Shown here piece after piece: positions 63,826 through 64,000 of a DNA stretch of 64,000 bases. The first letter of the stretch is position 1; every line of letters begins with the position of its first letter. Source of the stretch: FEB-25 sp963822175 (GTDB taxonomy: Bacteria > Chloroflexota > Anaerolineae > Anaerolineales > UBA4823); NCBI GenBank assembly GCA_963822175.1, contig CAWGGJ010000008.1:1136780-1200779 (forward strand), in the 5' to 3' direction. A model generated the notes under the pieces. That model was not told the origin of the DNA and made no database searches. It worked only from the letters and a program-made list of their open reading frames with translations. Both the position numbers and the translations under genes were made by a program.

Positions 63826-63882
63826 ACGGCTGGAAAGCGTGTTTCCCGCAAGGGAACGAGGGTTCAAATCCCACCCTCGCCA
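63826..63882 (+). pseudogene. Chimeric tRNA fragment (tRNA-Ser body joined to tRNA-Met 3' end)
   Basis: CACGG-CTGGAAA-GCGTG, the variable arm and GAGGGTTCAAATCCC match the tRNA-Ser fragment. The end ACCCTCGCCA instead matches the tRNA-Met acceptor (CCCACCCTCGCCA). The T stem is mispaired as a result. No 5' half is present. The join lies in the T-loop region that both tRNAs share. Confidence 0.75.
63836..63872 (+). repeat. 37-base direct repeat, copy 2 (tRNA-Ser derived)
   Basis: Bases 63836-63872 are identical to 62770-62806. See copy 1. Confidence 0.9.
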
Positions 63883-63910
63883 TTAAAAATAACTGTTGAA
63901 AATCAATAAA

Positions 63911-63945
63911 AATGACTTGCTATCAAGCAAGCCATTTATTTTAAT
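63911..63945 (+). terminator. Hairpin with downstream T-rich tract
   Basis: AATGACTTGC and GCAAGCCATT pair with one mismatch around a 6-base loop and are followed by TATTTTAAT. It is downstream of the chimeric tRNA fragment and may be its former terminator. Confidence 0.5.
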
Positions 63946-64000
63946 CTCTCATTGCTTTATATATTTTTGATTGACTTATTTATATAATGGCAATCCAATA

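Noticed and set aside
1..64000. CRISPR array, rRNA operon, phage genes or classic riboswitch
   Set aside because: No regular spaced repeats, rRNA signatures, phage structural or integrase genes, or recognisable aptamer cores were seen on reading both strands.

Overview
The window looks like chromosomal DNA from a non-phototrophic member of the Anaerolineae (phylum Chloroflexota) or a close relative. This is inferred from family content and style, not from a marker gene: (T/P/E)-rich lipoprotein linkers, a large secreted subtilase ending in a YLPLTLR tail, an orphan Mg-chelatase-type ATPase, creatininase-family and DUF1998-helicase proteins of the kind I associate with that class, a RACE/MetH-activation corrinoid module, and menaquinone-type anaerobic glycerol-3-phosphate dehydrogenase. 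The DNA is moderately AT-rich, with many ATG, GTG and TTG starts, GGAGG-type ribosome sites and TGnTATAAT promoters. No rRNA operon, CRISPR array or prophage is visible.

Layout. 1-1422: the end of an IS1380-family (ISEcp1-like) insertion sequence, with a recognisable terminal repeat at 717-730, abutting a decayed glycoside hydrolase gene. 1547-8874: scpB on the minus strand, then a plus-strand series: G5/propeller lipoprotein, UDP-glucuronate decarboxylase-like SDR, GtrA protein, beta-flower protein, BchI-like ATPase, TPR protein, UROD-family protein and RsmD. 8935-15499: a DinG-type helicase/exonuclease facing a MoxR-DUF58-DUF4129 operon. 15513-22662: minus-strand housekeeping genes (CBS-ACT, two M20 peptidases, VTT membrane protein, cyclophilin, uridine kinase, tRNA-Thr, creatininase-family enzyme, PH-SHOCT protein). 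22889-28814: a complete five-gene peptide-type ABC importer, divergent from an M20 amidohydrolase. 28840-43579: a long minus-strand run: Gfo/Idh oxidoreductase, cupin, galE, haem-binding protein, glpK, a fused glpA-glpB, glpC, two MFS carriers, a GH4 glycosidase, a PfkB kinase and a GNAT-like protein. It amounts to a glycerol/glycoside uptake and catabolism cluster. 43641-49496: a DUF1998-type helicase carrying an HNH motif, and a multidomain secreted S8 peptidase. 49558-53292: a corrinoid-protein reactivation module and a class V aminotransferase. 53451-62457: mixed metabolic genes (SDR39U1, phosphoesterase, ParB-like/USP fusion, NUDIX, class II aldolase, phosphohexomutase, TatD, polyprenyl synthase). 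62505-64000: tRNA-Met, then a 1.07-kb segment carrying a barstar-family gene and bracketed by tRNA-derived repeats.

Two window-wide signals stand out. First, four otherwise well-conserved genes (creatininase, GNAT-like, Gfo/Idh, DUF1998 helicase) carry single-base frameshifts, and all five can be explained by one base gained or lost in an A/T homopolymer. This suggests consensus errors or slippage rather than gene death. Second, several genes have TATAAT only 6-9 bases before the start codon, which predicts leaderless mRNAs. The strongest 'something unusual' candidates are the tRNA-fragment-bracketed barstar segment, the HNH-bearing helicase, the ParB-like/USP fusion, the GlpA-GlpB fusion and the IS/glycosidase junction.
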